The position numbers and the translations under genes were made by a program. A stretch of DNA of 64,000 nucleotides, from positions 5,006,190-5,070,189 of the forward strand of contig OZ024855.1 in the NCBI GenBank assembly GCA_964017155.1, read 5' to 3'. Origin of the DNA: Oasisia sp. SBJ-2009 (taxonomy: Eukaryota; Annelida; Polychaeta; Sabellida; Siboglinidae). Below, one piece after another: positions 1-12,207 of the stretch. The notes under the pieces are model-generated. The model had not been told where the DNA came from, searched no databases, and worked only from the letters and a program-made list of their open reading frames with translations. Position 1 is the first letter of the stretch. Each line of letters begins with the position of its first letter.

Positions 1-39
1 CTGCTACGCTAAAATATATTTCGACATGTTGCACGACAG

Positions 40-3000
40 ACAAGGACGAGTGTGTGGACGGGTCGAGTCCGTGCGGTGACGACGGCGTGTGCAACAACAC
101 CATCGGAGGGTTTGAGTGCAGCTGTCGCCCAGGAAGCGTCCTGACACCCAACAAAAGATCCTGCACACGTACGTATTATCGCTCAGACGACATAGCTCTG
201 TCACTTAGTTAATATTTACAGCCTGCTCGAACAGTATTGTCTGCTGACATGTTGTTGTGGTAAATGTTTCCGTTTGTCCGGTCAGTTACCGAACGAGAAC
301 GGTCTGAAAACATCTTGTGTTTAATATTTAGGCTACAGCTTCTCCGGACGAGTACTGATGTGATAGCTGTCTCCTGGACCTGGTGTATTGCAGTTAACAT
401 TTGCAACCTAGCCTGCAAGAATCAGTACTGAGGCGAGAACTGTATCCTGACATGTCATTGTGATTACCATTTCAGCCTGCCCGGTCGGCTACTGGGGCGA
501 GAACTGTCAAAACCTGTGCAAGTGTAATTCGCTGTCGACGCCGTGTGACCCGGCGACTGGCTGCGAGTCGTGCTCGGTCGGCTGGACGGGCGGCGACTGT
601 TCCCTCGACAGGAACGAGTGCGAGGAAAACAACACGTGCGGCAGCCACGCGAGCTGCACGAACGAGCCCGGCACGTACTCGTGCCACTGCGCCGAGGGGT
701 TCTACCGGGTCAACGACATCTGCAAACGTGAGCGCTCGTGTTAATTTTGTAAATTTGTCAATGGCGTACACTTTACGGTCACCTGGATAATACGACCAAA
801 TTTGTCAATGGCGCACACCAGACCCTCGCTTTACGGTCACCTCCGTAATCCGACCACCTGGCAATTACGGGACAGGCCAAAAATTGTTTTGTAGCAATAC
901 CGTATGTGAAACTACTCTCGCTGTTGGTGTTGCTTTTCCCCAGTCCTGGTGATGATCTCAATGGTGACGGTCTGTGCGTAGGTCACGCTTTATTCCTACC
1001 ACTATCCGTTATCATTACTGTCTATCATTACTCTCCCATGTGAATACAAACACGTGTAAATTCCGATGAGAGCAGTAAAGATTACTCACAAATTACCGGG
1101 TTACATTACTATGTATGTTACCAAAAAAATAGCATTCAAATACCATTGGTACTTGAATGGTATTTGAATGGTACTTGAATGGTCCTAGGGGGTATTATGG
1201 CCAAGGATATTTGAATGGTATCTGAATGTTTTTTAATTATATTTTGGATTCTTTGTACCGTCCAGTGGTATCGAATGGTATTTTATATTACCGTTGAGTG
1301 TACCACTGAGTCCTGCCGAAATATCATTGAATGGTCAAATGGTACTGAATGATACTGAATGGTATTCAATGGTAATCAGTGGTATACCATTGGCTCTTTT
1401 TTGAAAGGGCTGTTGGTCAGTCCTTAGTGTCAGTTGATATGTGTCACATTGTCGTGTACGTTAACGCCATGTTTGTCCCCCGCAGCAATCGACGAGTGCG
1501 CCAGTGACCCGTGCCAGAACTTTGGATGTTGCAACGACACCCACCTCGGCTACACGTGCAAGTGTGAGCCTGGCTATACCGGCATGCACTGCGAGACAGG
1601 TATGACTGGCACACAAACGGTGTGTTACGGATGTATACAATAACGTGTTTGTCCGCTATTACTCTACCAAAGAGTACCCTATAAAACAGCATTATGCTTG
1701 GTTGCTTAGGTTGTCTGAATTTCTGTGATGACATATGTAATGTAGAGTGAGTAAAACTCATGCTTTTGTTCAGCGTAGCATCGGAGCTGTCAAATTACGA
1801 CACATGACAGTCCGTGTTTTATCTGTGTATTGTCACTTGTTTCACTTGGTGATGTCAACACGACAGATCACTGTCTGGTTGTAACAGGAATGAAGGGATG
1901 TCAGGTTTAAAAATGGTTTTAAAGTGGTTCACAAATGGCGCGAAACTGAGGTATTCGAATTTGAAGAATTGTCCAGGGCACGTCTGTAAGTTGACGTTAT
2001 ATGTGCTGTGAATTGTTCGATAACAGATGTATTTAAATTGTATAGGAAATTAAGGAAGTTTTATGATGGTCGCCGATGGAAAAGTCAAACGTGGTCTTAG
2101 GTTTACAATGCTGAGTGCAATTTGAAGAACTTTGAGTATGCCTGTGTTACCGTAACATATCACATCAGTAGGTAAACCTACATCGACTGAACATAATATA
2201 ATATAATACTGGTCTGTGTTGTCCCTGACCCGTGGGTGTTCCGGTAAATGTCCACATTTAGCATTCTTACTACATTTTTGCATTTTCAGAAATCAATGAG
2301 TGCGAAACGTTGAACGAAACCTGCCTGCACAACGGACAGTGCGTGGACAAGGTCAACAGGTTCGAATGCAACTGTAATTCGATGTACAGTGGCACGATCT
2401 GTCAATACGGTATGTATCAGATTATAGATATATGTGGAGACACATCCTATTAGAACGATGCGGGTCCCGTATGTGATTAACGTTATACGTTCTACCAGTA
2501 CGAAACGTGCTAAGTGTATGGTTAGCAGTAACACTACATGATGTCACAGATCATTTAGATTACGTAGACGACGTACCCGTTAACTTGAGGGTTACACCCA
2601 ATGATGTTGCTATCCTGACATGATGTAGCTGAAAATATATATATATATATTGTTTTAGGTGTTTTGCTATTAAAATGGGACATTGTTGTTTGTGCAGGTC
2701 GAGTTGACACTACTGAGGCGCCGACAACGAACGAAACAACAACAGAGGGTAAGTGTCTCACTATACCTATGAACACACGTGCCTCATTCGTTATACCATC
2801 TCAGTAACTACCCCAACCACCACCTCTATCATTCAGCTCTAATGATGTTATCTACCAGTAGCCAGTAGCATGGCTATTGCTACCTCTTTTATAGCATCAC
2901 CGCCGCCACTTGCATACTTCAAAATATTAATATCCACCACTGATATATCCCCTCTCTTACTTGACCGTATCTTCTCTCATTCAACTGTGTCTCCTGTCAC

Positions 3001-4138
3001 TTGACCGTGTCTTCTCTCACAACTTAACCGTGTCTTGTCTTACTTAACCGTGTCTTCCATCAATTGACTGTGTCTTCTCTCACCTAACTATGTCTTTTCT
3101 CCCCTAACTATGTCTTCTCTCACCTAACTATGTCTTCTCTCACCTAACTATGTCTTCTCTCGCCTAACTATGTCTTCTCTCACCTAACTATGTCTTCTCT
3201 CCCCTAACTATGTCTTCTCTCACCTAACTATGTCTTCTCTCCCCTAACTATATCTTCTCTCACCTAACTATGTTTTCTCTCACCTAACTATGTCTTCTCT
3301 CACCTAACTATGTCTTCTCTCGCCTAACTATGTCTTCTCTCGCCTAACTATGTCTTCTCTCGCCTAACTATCTCTTCTCTCGCCTAACTATGTCTTCTCT
3401 CGCCTAACTATGTCTTCTCTCGCCTAACTATGTCTTCTCTCACCTAACTATGTCTTCTCTCGCCTAACTATGTCTTCTCTCACCTAACTATGTCTTCTCT
3501 CACCTAATTATGTCTTCTCTCGCCTAACTATGTCTTCTCTCACCTACCTGTGTCTTCTCTCACCTAACTATGTCTTCTCTCGCCTAACTATGTCTTCTCT
3601 CACCTAACTATGTCTTCTCTCGCATGACGTTTTCTTGTCCTATTTGACCGTGTCGTTTCGTACATGGCTGTCATATCTAACTTGACCGTGTCTTCTCTCA
3701 CATGACTGTGTCTGTTGCCAGCTGGACCCGAGAGGAAGCTCTTCCCCCTGCTTCCCGTCGTCCTCGGCACGCTCCTCGGCATCGTCTTTGCCATTCTCAC
3801 CATCATCCTCATCACCTACTACTGCTGCCCGGGCTGCTGTTGCTTCTTCCTCGGCGGCTCGAGCTCGAGTTCCTCCACGGACGACGACGACTTGTCGACG
3901 ACGGCAACCGTGCCTAGTTTCGCCGGCATACCTCGGCCTCGCTGGATGCACTGGTACCCGAGCGCCCAGCGCTACCTGCCGCCGGCCACGCCCTCCGACA
4001 AGCCGTCCGGCTACGACATCTCGCGCATGGGACAGATCAACCGGGCCTTCAGGGTCAACCCGCCAGTCGTAAGTGGTTTGTTGTCTCACCATTACGTAAT
4101 AACGCGTCTCTGTCGACCTGTTTTATGTAGCTATCGGG

Positions 4139-4237
<99 letters not shown>

Positions 4238-5872
4238 GCAATGAGTGATGTTCTAACTGAAGAAAACTATTTACAGCAATGTTTATCTAAGACAATCCTA
4301 ATTATATTTCGTTATGTAAAATCTATACATAATCTGATATGCCTCGATTAACTGTACATGCTTGTCCACCTCCAGGACTGGTCCGTCCTGCGCAACTTCT
4401 CCAACCGTTGGGGCCTGGGCTGGCCGGGTCTGTCGTCCAGCTCCGCCAGTCGCGACATGTACCACCGGGCCACGCCGCCCTACTCCAGGCGCAGCGACTT
4501 CGTAAGTGATATCTGGTTTAGTATAAATTGGCCATATAGTGCGTCGGCAAGTGTAAAGGAAGCATATTTTTGGGTATAATCTTGGCAGCATGTTTTAAAA
4601 TCATCTAAATAGTATATAGAACCTAAAACCGTTGTTGCCATTTTTAGGTTTTGATCCCAAAGTGATTTAGCGGCCATTTTATAAATGGCCACCAACATTT
4701 ATTTCGCCGTACCTTAATAACTGTTTCATCTAGAGAAATATTGTTGGTGTGTGTATATATGTTCTATGGGATAAGGATGTCAAATAAACCATTTGTGGAA
4801 TTTTCTGGCTTTCACGTCCGCCATTTTTAAGGATGGCGGTCGTCAATACAAATGTATTTAGATGATTTTAAAACCTGTTGCCAAGATTATACCCAAAAAC
4901 ATGACAAGATTGAATTATTTGACATTTACCGACGGACTAATAGTGTAGCGCCATTCATTGTCTCGCGACACACGTGATGACGGACAAACCTTGCGTAATG
5001 TGGGAAGTATACTGCCACAACTGTATATGCAATTCCATCAAAAAGCAGGCTGTCTTTTCATAGTTTTTATTATTATTTACTTATAATGTTCTTAAATTTA
5101 TAACAAGCGCACACCTGTTTCAGTACTTTTAAATCGTCTCAACTTTATAGATCGCGACATTCTCATATAAACTGATCAATTGTCTGTATACAATTAGTTG
5201 ACATTTAATCTGTTTTCGTAGTATTGTATTCCAATACAGTTATTCCAAATACAGTTGTATTGTAATATTGAACATGGTAGCAGCACAATATGCAGTGTAT
5301 TAATTAGATACAATTGCAGTTTATTTTGCACTAAAACAATTGATCACCTTTACAGAACTGGTCAAGCTCAGCTGACGCAGGCAATGAGGAAGTCTTCGTA
5401 AGTGTTCGAATTGTATTTATTACTTACTGATTGTTTTTAGACACATATAAGTATTAATAGTTCGAGTACTTGGTAATAAATATCTTACAATTGTCTTCAA
5501 ATGACAACATTACGTAAACAACGAAATATGCGTCCTCGTGAGAAATCATACATGACCTAGTAACCATAGTTATAGTTATGTAGTTAGTTTACAAATTAAT
5601 AAACATACTTTCATCTATATCAGGTAGCTACAGCTGATTTATCGGCAATGTCCATTGCACGCATCGTGCCAATAATAACCAAACATCACAATCATTCTTT
5701 ACCATTACATTAATATACTGCCACGTACGGGAATATAAGCTTCAGCATTACTTATTTTCTTTAGCTACTGTATGTATTCATCCATGTGTTTATAGCTTAA
5801 AACCTTATTCGAACTGAGAGTGTACTTATATTACAAATTTGTCAATTTCAGAGTTGGACTCCAACTACGTAA
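40..5872 (+). CDS. EGF-domain single-pass membrane protein, 3' part of gene
   Basis: Exons: 40-168, 476-727, 1486-1599, 2290-2409, 2698-2748, 3722-4068, 4376-4501, 5356-5397, 5852-5872, all GT-AG with consistent phase (class 1 for the EGF exons, phase 0 after exon 6), giving about 399 residues to a TAA stop. The 5' end lies outside the window. In order: a calcium-binding type EGF domain (DKDEC start, residues 1-43); a MEGF/laminin-like EGF followed by a second calcium-binding EGF in one exon (44-127); two further EGF domains (IDEC and INEC starts); a short Thr-rich stalk ([13 protein letters not shown]); a transmembrane helix (about residues 228-255, [17 protein letters not shown]) followed by a Cys cluster (CCPGCCCFF) that could be palmitoylated; then a Ser/Pro/Trp-rich cytoplasmic tail ending SWTPTT. 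I infer a cell-surface receptor or adhesion protein. No family beyond EGF-repeat proteins is recognised, so no symbol is given. Confidence 0.85.
222..475 (+). repeat. decayed tandem copies of the acceptor of EGF-gene exon 476-727
   Basis: The exon begins at 476 after TTTCAG with CCTGCCCGGTCGGCTACTGG and then GGCGAGAACTGT. The intron before it holds related but degenerate copies: CAG-CCTGCTCGAACAG at 219, CCGGTCAGTTACCGAACGAG at 278, TAG-GCTACAG...GACGAGTACTG at 329, and TAG-CCTGCAAGAATCAGTACT...GGCGAGAACTGT at 409. Spacing is about 54-80 bp. They are out of use (frames broken, stops present), so this is an old splice-junction-anchored duplication. Confidence 0.65.
747..858. repeat. imperfect direct duplication of about 50 bp in EGF-gene intron
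   Basis: AATTTGTCAATGGCG followed by CTTTACGGTCACCT and an AT/CCGACC end occurs twice in succession (from 747 and from 798). The second copy carries a short internal insertion. It lies just downstream of the exon 476-727 donor, but the unit does not contain the exon edge. Confidence 0.7.
1130..1400. repeat. degenerate GAATGGTA/TTGAATGGT repeat tract
   Basis: The motif GAATGGTA and its near variants (TTGAATGGT, CTGAATGGT) recur more than a dozen times, with irregular spacing of about 9-20 bp. The tract is intronic and has no open reading frame of interest. Confidence 0.7.
2975..3640. repeat. 20-bp minisatellite upstream of EGF-gene transmembrane exon
   Basis: The unit CACCTAACTATGTCTTCTCT repeats about 30 times with few substitutions. 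Each 60-base stretch contains three units in register. Edge units read CACTTGACCGTGTCTTCTCT, which resembles the acceptor region of the next exon (TGTCTGTTGCCAG then CTGGACCCG at 3709-3730). The array may therefore have been seeded on that acceptor with the AG lost in most copies. The array itself is clear; its origin is an inference. Confidence 0.9.
4140..4233. repeat. (TA)n microsatellite
   Basis: About 47 uninterrupted TA dinucleotides in the intron after the transmembrane exon. Confidence 0.97.
4563..4903. mobile_element. MITE-like element with about 45-bp inverted repeats
   Basis: The left arm starts CATATTTTTGGGTATAATC and continues through TTTTAAAATCATCTAAATA. The right arm is its near-perfect reverse complement, ending ...GATTATACCCAAAAACATG. 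The 340-bp interior is non-coding and contains smaller palindromes around GGCCATTTTATAAATGGCC. No convincing target duplication was seen, so the superfamily is not assigned. It lies in an intron of the EGF-domain gene. Confidence 0.75.
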
Positions 5873-6950
5873 ATGGACCGACCAGTCCCTGACGACAGCG
5901 CACAGCAAATGCACATCTCGACAACCAAACGAATACGAATTCCGAAGGAACCGACAATAATAAACTCTAGTTTGCAAAGACATCATACAGTATATTGCCA
6001 TTAGTTTGTAGTCACTGATGCATAATATATATTTTATTATTTGCGGGCAGATTACAAGTTATGTTTTTTTATACAATATTATCATAAATGGTATTAGTGG
6101 TGAGCAACTCTTGACAATTGGCACAGTTTACAAGGATTGTGTCAAAATAAAGAATTTTAACATACAAATATTTTTTAGGTTTAACTAAATTGTTTTAACT
6201 ACTGGGGTTAATGGGTACAATCGACAACTATGTATTTTATCACACCACGTTGTGCCTTAATTTAATTGCGATAATAGCAGAATTTATGTTTAACCATCTG
6301 ATATTCTATGTGACGCGCCTTTTTTAATATCCAGAGATTAGCATTATAATTTGCAAAGGTGCTTACTAGTATTTGTCTTGATTTATGTTGTAATGTTTCT
6401 GTCATTTATAATGTAGAGCTATTGCAATTTCCAAATATACTACTTTGGCGATGGCACGAGTTATGTGGAGATTGAATAATAACATCATTATTGTAATAAT
6501 TTCGGGAAACAATACGGGTTTTTAAACCTTTGTGTCGGCATGTGAATGTTAGGATGTATTCTAATTACGTTTTTATAGTATACGTATCAGCTACGTTTAA
6601 ATGAAAATGCGTGAAAAATTATTTAAATACTAAACATATTATCTATTAATGCCACATAATGTGTGTTAACAGTGTCGTACAATGCAAGATAAATAATAAT
6701 AACTTTATTTAAACACTTAAAATGATACTGTGTTTTAACGCTTAATATTCATTCAGATGGATGCAACATGTATGGAAGCTGTTTTATATCAATAGTGTGC
6801 ACGTTCAGCCTGTTTCTAATAGCTAATAAAATGCAATGAAGCTTTGTTATATTGTGTTATTTTGCATGTCACTTATCTGCGTCGAATTATTTGGCTCTAT
6901 ACTTCGTCGCTACTTCCTCCTTCCAGGTATTCTAGACACAAGTTCCCACG
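5873..6950 (+). other. 3' UTR and intergenic stretch of the EGF-domain gene
   Basis: AT-rich sequence after the TAA stop at 5870-5872, with no coding potential seen. Candidate polyadenylation signals AATAAA occur at 5959-5964, 6146-6151 and 6825-6830. Which one is used cannot be told from the sequence. Confidence 0.5.
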
Positions 6951-6956
6951 TTGTAA

Positions 6957-7757
6957 TTGCTGTCTATGCATGTAGCAAATACATGTGATGCAGGAGACGT
7001 TGGGAGGCAAATAGACACTTGCTGTTATTTCTTCTCCAGGGTCTCCTCAAGTGACAACCAGTTCCATTTATCTTGCTCTATCTATAAAGAGGAGGATATA
7101 ATGGTTGATGGAAACAAGCTTAACTCTGTTATGGAATTCACCTACATCGGAAGCACTATATCAAGTGATGGATGCATTGACGATGAAATACAGAGGAGGA
7201 TGGCCAAGGCTAGTGCATCTTTCGGCCGACTACGCCAGAGACTCTGCAACAACCACCATGTGTCCATGCGGGTTAAAGGCAAGATATACCGTGCAATTGT
7301 GCTGTCCACCCTCCTATATGGAGCTGAGGCCTGGACAGTGTACAGACGACAGGTGAAAAAGCTCCATGCCTTCATGATGCGACATCTGCGTTCGATCATG
7401 AAGATAACCTGGATGGACAAAGTGACAAACAAGGAAATATTAGAACGTACAGGGCTGCCATCTATGGAAGATCTTCTGATCAGAAAGAATATCCGGTGGA
7501 CTGGACACCTCATGAGGATGTCACCAGACAGACTACCGAAGCAGGTTCTCTACTCTCAACTGTCTTCTGGTCACAGAAAGAGAGGGCGCCCTCGTCTCCG
7601 ATTCAAGGATACCATCAAGAGAAACCTGAAGATGAGAGACATAAAGATCGACTCATGGACATCACTCTCACAGCGGAGAGACAAATGGAGAGCAACAGTT
7701 AAGTGATGGAAGCAGTCTTTGTCGCTTTGCGACCGACAGCATGATGATGATGATCTA
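6957..7757 (+). mobile_element. 5'-truncated LINE, C-terminal part of reverse-transcriptase ORF
   Basis: An open frame ends TGA at 7704-7706. Its protein has the standard tail of non-LTR polymerases: FTYIGSTISSDG, DEIQRRMAKASASFGRLRQR, then LLYGAEAWT, then RWTGHLMRM and KRGRPRLRFKDTIKRNLK. The catalytic palm motifs are missing because the copy is truncated on the 5' side near 6950. About 30 bp past the stop is an (ATG)n-type tail (ATGATGATGATGAT, 7741-7754), which is typical of RTE-like elements. The frame is nearly intact, so the copy is young, but it is a fragment and cannot encode an active polymerase. Confidence 0.85.
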
Positions 7758-8498
7758 TAAAGTAGTCTGGTTACATTTAGAGGTCGTGTTAATGTTTGAA
7801 ATTATAATACTTGTGTTGATAATTTGCATATACATAGTAGCCGGTGGCTCATTTTGCACAACTCGGCCTATTTCCAGCTATTATACTCGCTTTGATTCCG
7901 ACTCTATTTGGAGTTCTGCTATGCAACTTACTTAGGGACTAAGATAGTTCACATTTTGCCATTCCAATAACTACCTAGTGTGTTGGCATATACCTATTTG
8001 CATAAGTTAACACGTCTAACATTACGAGTGTATAAGTTTATTAGACAGAGATTATTGACAACAATACCAACACTACAAATATGTATAGGTGAATGTGAGG
8101 TTTACAAGTTACTTTTGCTGTCAACAAGTTACTTTTGCTGTCAACGATTCGCACAGTTTCATGGATTCCATCGTCGTCTTCTAACGACTTTAGAGTGTCG
8201 ACGTATTGCACCATAAGGACACATCGATTAATCCGGAAGACAAACATAGTAAATCGTTAAACGAAGACATTATTCCCCACATCTAATTGAAGGACTTGGT
8301 CGCTGGGTTATCTGTCCGAATCATTATCTTATTGCAGCGCGGATTCGCCGTTTCTTCCTCTGGCGGACTGGTGTAGTTTCTGGCAAAGTTTGAAAACCGA
8401 ATATTAAACACGTGTAAAGTAATATGAATAAATACTCACGCCCATACGGACACGCATGTACACATACATATATTAGCTGGATTATAAAATAGAGTAAC
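7758..8498. other. intergenic, no gene seen
   Basis: AT-rich unique-looking sequence. The only structure noticed is a 20-bp tandem doublet (AAGTTACTTTTGCTGTCAAC) at 8105-8144. Confidence 0.5.
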
Positions 8499-8758
<260 letters not shown>

Positions 8759-8782
8759 CCGACTTAGTGGGTATTCGGGAGA

Positions 8783-10831
8783 CTAGTCCTTACTTTCTGT
8801 AATGACTGTCATAATTTCGCCCTCAGCGGCCGTGGATTCGCTGATGTTTGGCCAATGGGCATAGAACACGTTCCTGCTCAAGTCGTGTGTCTTGTGCGAT
8901 TGTCGCTTCTTTTTTGAATGATCGAGATGTTCGCTGGGATCCACTTTAGCTGCTGCTGTACGGTGGTGTTTCACGTGGTGCTTTTTCGTGGATGAATGTC
9001 TCGATGTTACGGCCGATGAACCTTCCAATGAGACTGTCGTGTCGACGACATCAGAACCCTGATCATCTGTTGCCTGCTGTGAAGACGCCACCCTTGTCGG
9101 CTCTGGTCTTGCCTTTGTCGTTGCCGTCTGCGATTTTGGCGAGTTTCTGTGCGAGTGTTTCTTCTTGTCTCGCGTGCGCTTTTTCATTATTGAAGACGTT
9201 GATATATCATCTTCTTCCTTAACGGAAACACTCGCAGGGATGTCGGTTCTTTGCGTTACTCCCTTAACGGAAACACTTGCAGGAATGCTATTTCTTTGTG
9301 TTGTGGTGGCAACTGGAAATTTTCGTTTTGGTTTTAAATCGCTCGTGGCTTGGAATATTTCAGTGAATTTGACCGTCTTGGCATCCTTATCCTTCAACTT
9401 CGAATAAAACCAAAACATCCCCGTCGTTCCGTGTTTGGCAGTTATAGTTTTACTCCTAAAATGGCCGGTTCGGATATGTCCTTCTTTAACTTTATTTATT
9501 TCCATGTGGGACTTCAGAATCTTGTTCACAAGCGCAGTTACATTTATTCTTTCGTCCATGATATCTGTATGCGAGTGGGGTTTGACGTGCTTATTTCTGA
9601 GCCGTTCGAGTATTCTCCTTGAGCTATGATGTTTCGTGTGTGGATGTGGTTTTACGTTGGCGTGTATTCCCGGGCTGGTGTGTTTTTCGCCTTCCTTCGT
9701 CGCGATATGTGTGCTGTTTTCGCGCCTCGCCTCAACGTCTTTCACCTTCTTCATTTCGACGGTGTCACTGGTTTGGTCGCTACCTCCGACGGGCTGAGCT
9801 AGACGTGTGGTGGTCCTGCGTAGGCGTCGACCAGTGTTTCCAGGCGTCAATTCATGTCGTCGACTTCCTTCTCGAGTAACGTGTGCAGTCCGTCGATCAT
9901 TGTCATCTTCCTTAGCTGTGCCAACTCCGGCGTCATCATAAGCACCGCCGTGCTCGCTGCTATTTCCGGTTGCGCTGTCTTCCCTGCGTCGAGTCCAGCG
10001 AAAGGGAGCGGGTCGTCCGTCTCTGCGTGCACGCTTATATCCACGCCTGTCTTTTTCTTTGTCTCCGCGCGCAACCTCCCGACGCTTGGACTGCAGTGGC
10101 GCAAAATCACCACGCACGATTTTCTGAAGCAGCTTCTTAAGCAACTCACCGTCTTCGTTCTCCTTGGCCGGCTTGTGCGGCGACGCGTGACGGCGGACAC
10201 TCCGTTGGCGGCCGCGGCGGCGACGACGTAAGTCAGCGACGGCGTCGGGCACGATCATGCTGGCGGGGGCGGCGGCCCACTCATGCTGTCTCCAGCCGGC
10301 GTCAGACACCGCCGGCTGCTCCGAAGGTCGCTGTGCCGTTTGAGCGATCGTCTTGTTCGCCTTCTTGAGGAGCGTGGCGAGGTGGTGTCGAACTTTACTG
10401 GCGATCATCTCCGTCACACGCTCGGTGATGCGCGCCTCCAGCAGCCGCAGCAGCTTCTTGGACTTGCGCAGGAAGGCTTCGTCGAGAGCCGACGTCGTCG
10501 TAGTCTGACCGGCGCTCGCGTTGTTCTGCACTAACCGGATGTTGATGTCGAACGACGTCTCGCTGCCGTTCGTTATGCTGCCGCCATTCGACACACTAGC
10601 CTTCACGACAGCGCCCCCTGCCGGCTGAGGGGAAGGCCCAGTCGTCGTCTCTGCCGTCGACACGGTCGTCGTGGCTGATGTCTTCTCTCCGAAAGGCCAC
10701 CAGGCGCGTGCGACGCGTTTCTGCTGTGCAAGGACGTCGTCGACGTCATCCGACAAAACTTGTTTGGATAACCTGTGAACAAGACGACATTTCGCTGAGG
10801 GAACTTTGCGTTGCATGTTTTGGTCGAACAA
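8783..10831 (-). CDS. large basic, disordered hypothetical protein (probably one long exon)
   Basis: A 682-codon frame stays open over 2 kb. The first in-frame ATG is at 10816, and the frame upstream begins only at a TTG. A possible acceptor (TTGTTCACAG) ends near 10772, and a donor-like GAAA-GTAAGG overlaps the last codons, so it may be an internal exon. The product is rich in Lys, Arg, His, Ser and Thr. A predicted helical stretch lies near residues 118-165 ([22 protein letters not shown]). There are Arg-rich blocks (RRRRRGRQR), a repeated [16 protein letters not shown] motif and a duplicated IPASVSVK motif. I do not recognise a domain, membrane segment or signal peptide. The length and biased composition argue for real coding over chance, but function is unknown. 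Confidence 0.55.
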   Translation of the reverse strand: MFDQNMQRKVPSAKCRLVHRLSKQVLSDDVDDVLAQQKRVARAWWPFGEKTSATTTVSTAETTTGPSPQPAGGAVVKASVSNGGSITNGSETSFDINIRLVQNNASAGQTTTTSALDEAFLRKSKKLLRLLEARITERVTEMIASKVRHHLATLLKKANKTIAQTAQRPSEQPAVSDAGWRQHEWAAAPASMIVPDAVADLRRRRRGRQRSVRRHASPHKPAKENEDGELLKKLLQKIVRGDFAPLQSKRREVARGDKEKDRRGYKRARRDGRPAPFRWTRRREDSATGNSSEHGGAYDDAGVGTAKEDDNDRRTAHVTREGSRRHELTPGNTGRRLRRTTTRLAQPVGGSDQTSDTVEMKKVKDVEARRENSTHIATKEGEKHTSPGIHANVKPHPHTKHHSSRRILERLRNKHVKPHSHTDIMDERINVTALVNKILKSHMEINKVKEGHIRTGHFRSKTITAKHGTTGMFWFYSKLKDKDAKTVKFTEIFQATSDLKPKRKFPVATTTQRNSIPASVSVKGVTQRTDIPASVSVKEEDDISTSSIMKKRTRDKKKHSHRNSPKSQTATTKARPEPTRVASSQQATDDQGSDVVDTTVSLEGSSAVTSRHSSTKKHHVKHHRTAAAKVDPSEHLDHSKKKRQSHKTHDLSRNVFYAHWPNISESTAAEGEIMTVITESKD

Positions 10832-10912
10832 CTACACATTGCCGTAATTTATGCCAGGGTTGGATATTTGCCGGACAAAAAGGGATTGGCACAGGAATTG
10901 CGAATGTTTTAT

Positions 10913-12207
10913 TTATAGAATACGTTGTCAATATCGTTGCATACCAATCGATCTGACTACCTCTACGAGTACACTATTATGACTACAAGTGCATTTATAT
11001 TATAGTAACACGATGTGTACAAGACTTCCATTATTGCCCTTATCTCTGCTAATTAATGCCCTCGTCTCTACTGTCACTCCCCTCGTCTCTACTGTCACTC
11101 CCCTCGTCTCTACTGTCACTCCCCTCGTCTCTACTGTCACTCCCCTCGTCTCTACTGTCACTCCCCTCGTCTCTACTGTCACTCCCCTCGTCTCTACTGT
11201 CACTCCCCTCGTCTCTACTGTCACGTCTCTACTGTCACTCCCCTCGTCTCTACTGTCACTCCCCTCGTCTCTACTGTCACTCCCCTCGTCTCTACTGTCA
11301 CTCCCCTCGTCTCTACTGTCACTCCCCTCGTCTCTACTGTCACTCCCCTCGTCTCTACTGTCACTCCCCTCGTCTCTACTGTCACTCCCCTCGTCTCTAC
11401 TGTCACTCCCCTCGTCTCTACTGTCACTCCCCTCGTCTCTACTGTCACTCCCCTCGTCTCTACTGTCACGTCTCTACTGTCACTCCCCTCGTCTCTACTG
11501 TCACGTCTCTACTGTCACTCCCCTCGTCTCTACTGTCACTCCCCTCGTCTCTACTGTCACGTCTCTACTGTCACTCCCCTCGTCTCTACTGTCACTCCCC
11601 TCGTCTCTACTGTCACTCCCCTCGTCTCTACTGTCACTCCCCTCGTCTCTACTGTCACTCCCCTCGTCTCTACTGTCACGTCTCTACTGTCACTCCCCTC
11701 GTCTCTACTGTCACGTCTCTACTGTCACTCCCCTCGTCTCTACTGTCACTCCCCTCGTCTCTACTGTCACGTCTCTACTGTCACTCCCCTCGTCTCTACT
11801 GTCACTCCCCTCGTCTCTACTGTCACGTCTCTACTGTCACTCCCCTCGTCTCTACTGTCACTCCCCTCGTCTCTACTGTCACGTCTCTACTGTCACTCCC
11901 CTCGTCTCTACTGTCACTCCCCTCGTCTCTACTGTCACTCCCCTCGTCTCTACTGTCACGTCTCTACTGTCACTCCCCTCGTCTCTACTGTCACTCCCCT
12001 CGTCTCTACTGTCACGTCTCTACTGTCACTCCCCTCGTCTCTACTGTCACTCCCCTCGTCTCTACTGTCACTCCCCTCGTCTCTACTGTCACTCCCCTCG
12101 TCTCTACTGTCACTCCCCTCGTCTCTACTGTCACGTCTCTACTGTCACTCCCCTCGTCTCTACTGTCACTCCCCTCGTCTCTACTGTCACGTCTCTACTG
12201 TCACTCC
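10913..12207. repeat. 21-bp minisatellite with unique 5' flank, copy 1 of a duplicated block
   Basis: From about 11059 a 21-bp unit (CTCCCCTCGTCTCTACTGTC + A) repeats for roughly 1.15 kb, interspersed with 14-bp truncated units that lack CTCCCCT. The 146 bp of single-copy flank (10913-11058) and the first 778 bp of the array recur at 17542-18465 with a constant offset of 6629 bp and the same order of full and truncated units. The array is open in all three frames of the + strand and in one or more of the - strand. Those frames (LVSTVTP, TVETRGV) are artefacts of unit length. Confidence 0.95.

Noticed and set aside
6957..7706. Host gene of 249 aa
   Set aside because: The sequence has the standard post-catalytic region of a non-LTR polymerase and an RTE-like tail.
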